A stretch of DNA of 64,000 nt from Datisca glomerata (taxonomy: Eukaryota; Streptophyta; Magnoliopsida; Cucurbitales; Datiscaceae), in NCBI GenBank assembly GCA_003255025.1, contig QANY01005849.1, forward strand, positions 677,648 to 741,647, read 5' to 3'. Shown here one piece after another: positions 59,460-64,000 of this stretch. Each line of letters begins with the position of its first letter. The first letter of the stretch is position 1. The notes below the pieces were generated by a model. It made no database searches. It worked only from the letters and a program-made list of their open reading frames with translations, and had not been told where the DNA came from. Position numbers and translations under genes: made by a program.

Positions 59460-60308
59460 TGTGTGATGTGAAATAGAGTGAGATTTAGTCCCACGTTGGA
59501 AACTCAAGGAAAATATGTTGGGTTTATAAACCCAACTCTCATGCCTTGGGGTTAGCCCTAAGGGCACCCCACATTTTGTGAGGAAGGGAGGACCTAGATG
59601 GCACATGGTCCTCCCTTCACGCACGCGCGCCGCTGGCGTACGGTCTGGATCAAAGAATGATTTTTTGGACAAAATTTCTTTTGATTATTTACTTAGAGAG
59701 GAGAGCTTGGAGCTTTGAATTTGTCAATGCTAACAAATATCTCTATAGAATCTGTTTTGGATTATCTGCAGAAGATAATTAGAAAATCAATTATCCCCAT
59801 TATTCTTGCATGATCTTATCAGCACTAACCAACATTTTTTGGCTTGCTCCCCAAGCTGTACACGTTTTTAAAAGGTAGTGTGTGAGCACACAGCAAACGG
59901 GCTTCTTTTTTATCACCACCATTAGGTTTCATTTTTATCACCATCATCAAACCTCGTTCTCATCACCATTATCAAATTGCTACATATTTTTCAATCTTCC
60001 TGCATATTGAGAGAGAGCTACAGAGAGTTCTGAGAGAGTCTGAGTTATTAGTTGCTATACTCAGACTTAGATCGTTGTATTCTGAAAAGACGATTCGTCG
60101 TAGTCTCCAAATACTCTGTGGAGGACGATTATTGTCTTTAGGACATTACTCACGAGCAATCCTCGATCTTCATCTAATTTTTGCTTTAATTATTACAATT
60201 TCAGTTATATTTGTTTTCCATTTATTTCTGTGTATTAGTTATGATAATTTTCGTTGTAATCGTTTCTGTCGTGTTTAAGTTGTATTCGTTCCATTTTCAT
60301 TGTACTGT
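59460..60308 (+). repeat. Probable 5' LTR of Copia-C
   Basis: It starts TGTGTGATGTGAAATAGAG and includes GTCCCACGTTGGAAACTC, a pattern common at copia LTR starts, and a TATA box (TTTATAAA near 59524). TGGTTTATGAAAGC after 60308 resembles a worn TGGTATCAGAGC primer site. The edges are inferred. Confidence 0.45.
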
Positions 60309-60365
60309 TGGTTTATGAAAGCATCTTGTTTCATCATTACGAACAACAATCTAAAGACAATAATT

Positions 60366-61203
60366 ATGGAACAATTTGCTGGAATCAAGACTTTGCACAT
60401 TGAGAGTCCTGAGAAGTTCAAGGGGGACAACATCAAACAATGGCAATAGAAGATGATCTTCTATCTGACCACTCTCAATCTAGCACATCTGCTGACGGGC
60501 GATATTCCTTCTGCACTGAAGGAATGACAATCGAAGGAGCTGGCATCAGCACGGGAAGCATGGATTCATTCAGACTTCCTTTGCTGAAACTATGTCTTGA
60601 ACGGCCTGGTAGACACCCTCTACAACGTCTACTCGTCGTTCAAGATGGCAAATGAGTTGTCGCTAGGCCTTGGAGAAGAAATACAAAATTGAGGATGCCG
60701 GGATGAAAAAATTTATCGTCGGAAAATTTCAGAAATACGAGATGGATGATAAGAACACGGTAATCAGTCAAGTGTAGGAGTTGCAGATCACTTCAACAAC
60801 ATGAAGGTTGAGGGGATGATCGTGAATGAACTATTCCTAGTCGCATCCATCATCGAAGCTGCCTTCGTCGTGGAAGGACTTCAAGAATTATCTGAAGCAC
60901 AAGCGTAAGGAGCTTAGCATGAAAGATCTGATTGCTCGGTTGAGGATAGAGGATGACAATCGAAAAAATGAAATGAAAGCAATCTGGGTAACCTACAAAA
61001 TGAAAGTTAACGCGGTAGAAGGAAACAAATCAAATCCATCGATTAAGAAAAGGAAGACACTGCCGAGCAGCTTCAAAAAGGTAACTCAGAGAAACATTAG
61101 GGCAGTTGTTGAGTGTGCGGTAAAGCCAGACACAAGGCAAATGACTGCTGTTTTAAGAAAGATCAGAACGATGGTAACCAACCCCGTAACAGCGGGAAAA
61201 TGA
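60366..61203 (+). pseudogene. Copia-C gag
   Basis: It starts MEQFAGIKTLHIESPEKFKG at 60366. Further motifs are KFIVGKFQKYEMDDKNTVIS near 60700, then PSSWKDFKNYLKHKRKELSM, and DLIARLRIEDDNRKNEMKA near 60925. These are typical of copia gag of the UBN2 type. A stop after IKQWQ near 60448 and others near 60775-60830 break the frame. The CCHC knuckle was not seen clearly before the protease. Confidence 0.82.
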
Positions 61204-62600
61204 ACCAAATAAATATGATGGAGATAGATGATCTCTGTGCTATGAATTCTGAGATTTATGTAGTCGTTGACACCAAGGAATGGTGAGTCGACACTGGTGT
61301 GACGAAGCACGTGTGCAGTGACCGAACTATTTTTTTAACTTATACAGAGGTTGAAAAGGATGAAGTTCTCACAATGGGGAACGCCTCAGAATCCGCTGTT
61401 AAGTGAAAGGGAAATGTTATGCTGAAGTTCACATCCGGAAAACAACTCACTCTCCTGGACGTCTTGCATGTGCCTGGAATTCGTAGGAATTTGATTTCAG
61501 GCTCTTTTTTATGTAAAAATAGATTTAAGCTTGTCTTTGATGCTGGCAAGTTTATTCTAACTAAGGGAATGATGTTTGTTGGGAATGATTATAGTTTTGA
61601 TGGTCTTTTTAAACTTAATGTGTCTGCTGTAACTCCTATTATTATTATTATTATTATTATTAATTCTGCTTCTTCTGTTTATATAGCTGAACTGTCTAAT
61701 ATTTGGCATGCTAGATTAGGACATGTTAATTTTTGATCCTTACAACGAATGATTAATTTAGAACTTTTGCCTAGATTTATTCTAGAAAAATGAAATAAAT
61801 GTGAAATATGCGTAGAATCTAAATTTGCAAGTAAATCATTTAAATCTATAGAAAGAACAAATGGCTTACTTGATTTGATACATAACGATTTATGTTATTT
61901 AAAATTAACACCTAGTAGAGGAGGTAGAAAATAGTTTGTTACATTTACTAATGATTTCAGTAAATATTGTTATGTTTCTGCTTCATTCGAAGGATGAGAC
62001 TTTGAATATGTTTAAGACATACAAGTATGAAGTTGAGAAACAACTTGGTAAAAATATCAAAGTGCTTCGATCTGACCGAGATGGAGAGTATGATTCCACT
62101 ATGATGTCTGAATTATGTGCTCAGCATGGAATTGTGCATCAGACTACTGCACCTTACACGGCTCAACAGAATGTGGTGGCTGAAAGGAAAAATAGAACTA
62201 TGAAAGATATGGTGAACTGTATGTTGAACAGTTCTGAATTACCTTAAAATTTATGGGGGAGGCCTTGCTTACAATAAACATTATACTTAACAAGATTCTA
62301 CATAAGAAGACTAACGAGTCTCCTTATGAAGAGTGGAAATGGAAGTTGCCTTCCTATAAAATCTTAAAAGTGTGGGGGTGTCTCGCAAATGTACAAGTAT
62401 CGTTGCTAAAGAGAGTAAAGCTGGGACCTAAGACGATAGACTATGTTTTCATTAGATATGCATTGAACAATGCTGCATATAAATTTTTGGTTATTAGGTC
62501 AGAGATTTTTGACATAAGTACCAACACTATTATGGAGTCTGTCAATGCTGAATTCTTTGAGAATATGTTTCCATTTAAGGAAGGAAGATACAGTTAAACT
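61204..62600 (+). pseudogene. Copia-C protease and integrase
   Basis: Protease: VDTGVTKHVCSD near 61285 keeps DTG. It is followed by LLDVLHVPGIRRNLISGS and LFKLNV. The GAG-pre-integrase zinc region has IWHARLGHVNF near 61700 and CEICVESKF near 61800. Integrase core: VLRSDRDGEYDS near 62063 and TAPYTAQQNVVAERKNRT near 62145, with the second Asp and the Glu kept. The C-terminal part has SPYEEWKWKLPSYKILKVWG near 62310. Stops occur near 61732, 61790, 61930 and 62246. A (TAT)n run lies at 61636-61660. Confidence 0.87.
61636..61662. repeat. (TTA)n microsatellite in Copia-C pol
   Basis: About nine TTA/ATT trinucleotides inside the coding frame, read as a run of Ile codons. Confidence 0.88.
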
Positions 62601-64000
62601 GCCAAACGAGGTTTAGAAGAAAGTTCTTCTAGAGCTCAGATTGATGAAGAATCTGAACTTGAGCTTAGAAGAATCTGTACCTCATTTGGTCTAGAGTTTC
62701 TAACATACCTGACGGAGGCCGAACCTCAAACTTATAAGGAGGCAATGTCCAACCCTGAGGCTCCTTTTTGGAAGGAAGCAGTTTATAATGATATGGATTC
62801 CATTATGCAAAATAACACATGGATGTTGGTAGATCTCCCTCTTGGGAATAAACCAATAGGTTGTAAATGGATCTTCAAAAGAAAGTTGAGAGCTGATTGT
62901 ACTATTGAAAAGTACAAAGCTCGGTTGATAGGTTAAGGATACTGACAGAAAGAAGGTAAAGACTTTTTTGATACCTATTCTCCAGTGACGAGAATCACAT
63001 CGATCAGGATGCTGATTGCACTAGCAGCTTTGCATACTTTGAAATTTCACCATATAGATGTAAAGATTGCTTTCTTAAATGGAGAATTGGACGAAAAAAT
63101 CTACATGGAACAGCCCGAAGGGTTCGTGGTTAAATGTTAAAAACCAAATGTCTGTAAACTTTTCAAATCTCTTTATGGATTAAAACAAGCGCCAAAGCAA
63201 TGGCACAGGAAGTTTGATCAGACAATGTTATCTAATGGATTTAAGATAAATGTGTGTACATTAAAGGTACTAATGATAAATTCGTCATAGTATGCTTATA
63301 TGTAGATGACATGCTTATAGTGTGATCGAATAAGGATATAATATCTTCTACTAAGAAGGTGTTGAATTTTAAATTTGACATGAAAGACTTAGGTCAAGTA
63401 CATGTCATTCTTGGAATTCAAGTAAAACGAACTGAAAATGAATATATCCTTACCTAGTCCATTATGTAGAAAAGATTTTGAAAAGGTTTGGGCAATATGA
63501 AAGCAAACATACAGTAACTCCGTTCGACCCAAACTGTAAGTTGAGGAAGAATAATGAAATTGGAGTACTCACAAATAATTGGGAGTTTAATGTATATCAT
63601 GAATTGCACCAGGCCTGATAGAGCCTATTCAGTAGGAAGGCTAACAAGATATACGAGTAATCCAAGACGTGATCACTGGAGTGCATTGGTAAGAGTACTA
63701 AGGTACTTAAAATTTACTATGAAGTACAGATTGAACTACTCAACCTATCCACCGATGTTTGAAGGATTTAGTGATGCTAACTTGATATCAGACAGTTTAG
63801 AGACTAAATCTACTAGTGATTATGTTTTTACCCTAGGTGGTGGAGCTATCTCATGGAGGTCTACTAAGCAGACCTGTATAGCTCGTTCAACTATGAAATC
63901 AGAATTCATAGCTCTGGACAAGGCTTGTGAAAAAGCGGAATGGCTCAGGAATTTCTTGGAAGATATTCCGGTGTGGCCAAAACCAGTGTCAGCAATTTGT
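62601..64000 (+). pseudogene. Copia-C reverse transcriptase and RNase H
   Basis: RT begins near 62740 (MSNPEAPFWKEAVYNDMDSI, NNTWMLVDLP, GCKWIFKRKL). It continues with HHIDVKIAFLNGELDEKIYM near 63050, [12 protein letters not shown] near 63170 and VCLYVDDMLIV near 63290, with YVDD intact. RNase H follows: [50 protein letters not shown]. Stops interrupt near 62935, 63140, 63320, 63455 and 63510. The reading continues to the window end. Confidence 0.87.

Larger units (their letters stand above)
59460..64000 (+). mobile_element. Copia-C: Ty1/copia retrotransposon, 3' end outside window
   Basis: Plus-strand order is probable 5' LTR, gag, protease, integrase, RT, RNase H, running into the window end. 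The motifs are closer to consensus than in Copia-A and Copia-B, with fewer breaks, but stops remain in gag, integrase and RT. The 3' LTR is not included, so age cannot be judged from LTR divergence. Confidence 0.88.

Overview
The window is a strongly AT-rich stretch of eudicot nuclear genome, mostly made of nested and decayed LTR retrotransposons. Four ordinary plant genes lie between them. The plant assignment rests on a PXY/MIK-class LRR receptor kinase, a TOM9-type import receptor, a nuclear gene for mitochondrial ribosomal protein S14, and plant lineages of Ty1/copia and Ty3/gypsy elements. I could not assign a species.

Layout. 1-9.6 kb: a minus-strand Ty1/copia element (Copia-A) whose 3' end lies outside the window. 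It carries two solo LTRs of a second family (Copia-B) in opposite orientations, and one of these holds a hAT-like MITE. 12.2 kb: a small gene for a serine-rich plant protein. 15.3-25.5 kb: a minus-strand Ty3/gypsy element of Tat type with a perfect 5-bp target duplication (CTGTC). It has a second (archaeal-type) RNase H, an antisense extra ORF and a 72-bp tandem repeat near its 3' LTR, and a patch of Copia-B integrase spliced into its RNase H. 29.6-43.0 kb: a minus-strand gypsy element with LTRs of about 2.45 kb and a gag but no pol. Its left LTR is split by a plus-strand Copia-B element (30.6-37.7 kb), and the intact right LTR serves as an empty-site control. 43.4 kb: RPS14. 46.1 kb: a hAT-like MITE with TIRs and an 8-bp target duplication. 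49.6-54.9 kb: a two-exon LRR receptor kinase (MIK1/PXL2-like) with a 2.2-kb intron. 55.1-57.2 kb: duplicated anonymous repeats. 58.2 kb: TOM9-2-like gene. 59.5 kb to the end: a plus-strand copia element (Copia-C) running off the window.

The genes do not form a functional cluster. RPS14 and the TOM9-like gene both serve mitochondria, but about 14 kb and the receptor kinase separate them. All retroelement proteins seen are interrupted by stops or frameshifts, and several have lost catalytic residues, so these elements look like relics. The most informative signals are the nesting order, the chimeric Tat element, the antisense spliced ORF, the pol-less gypsy element and the RPS14 frame without a visible mitochondrial presequence.
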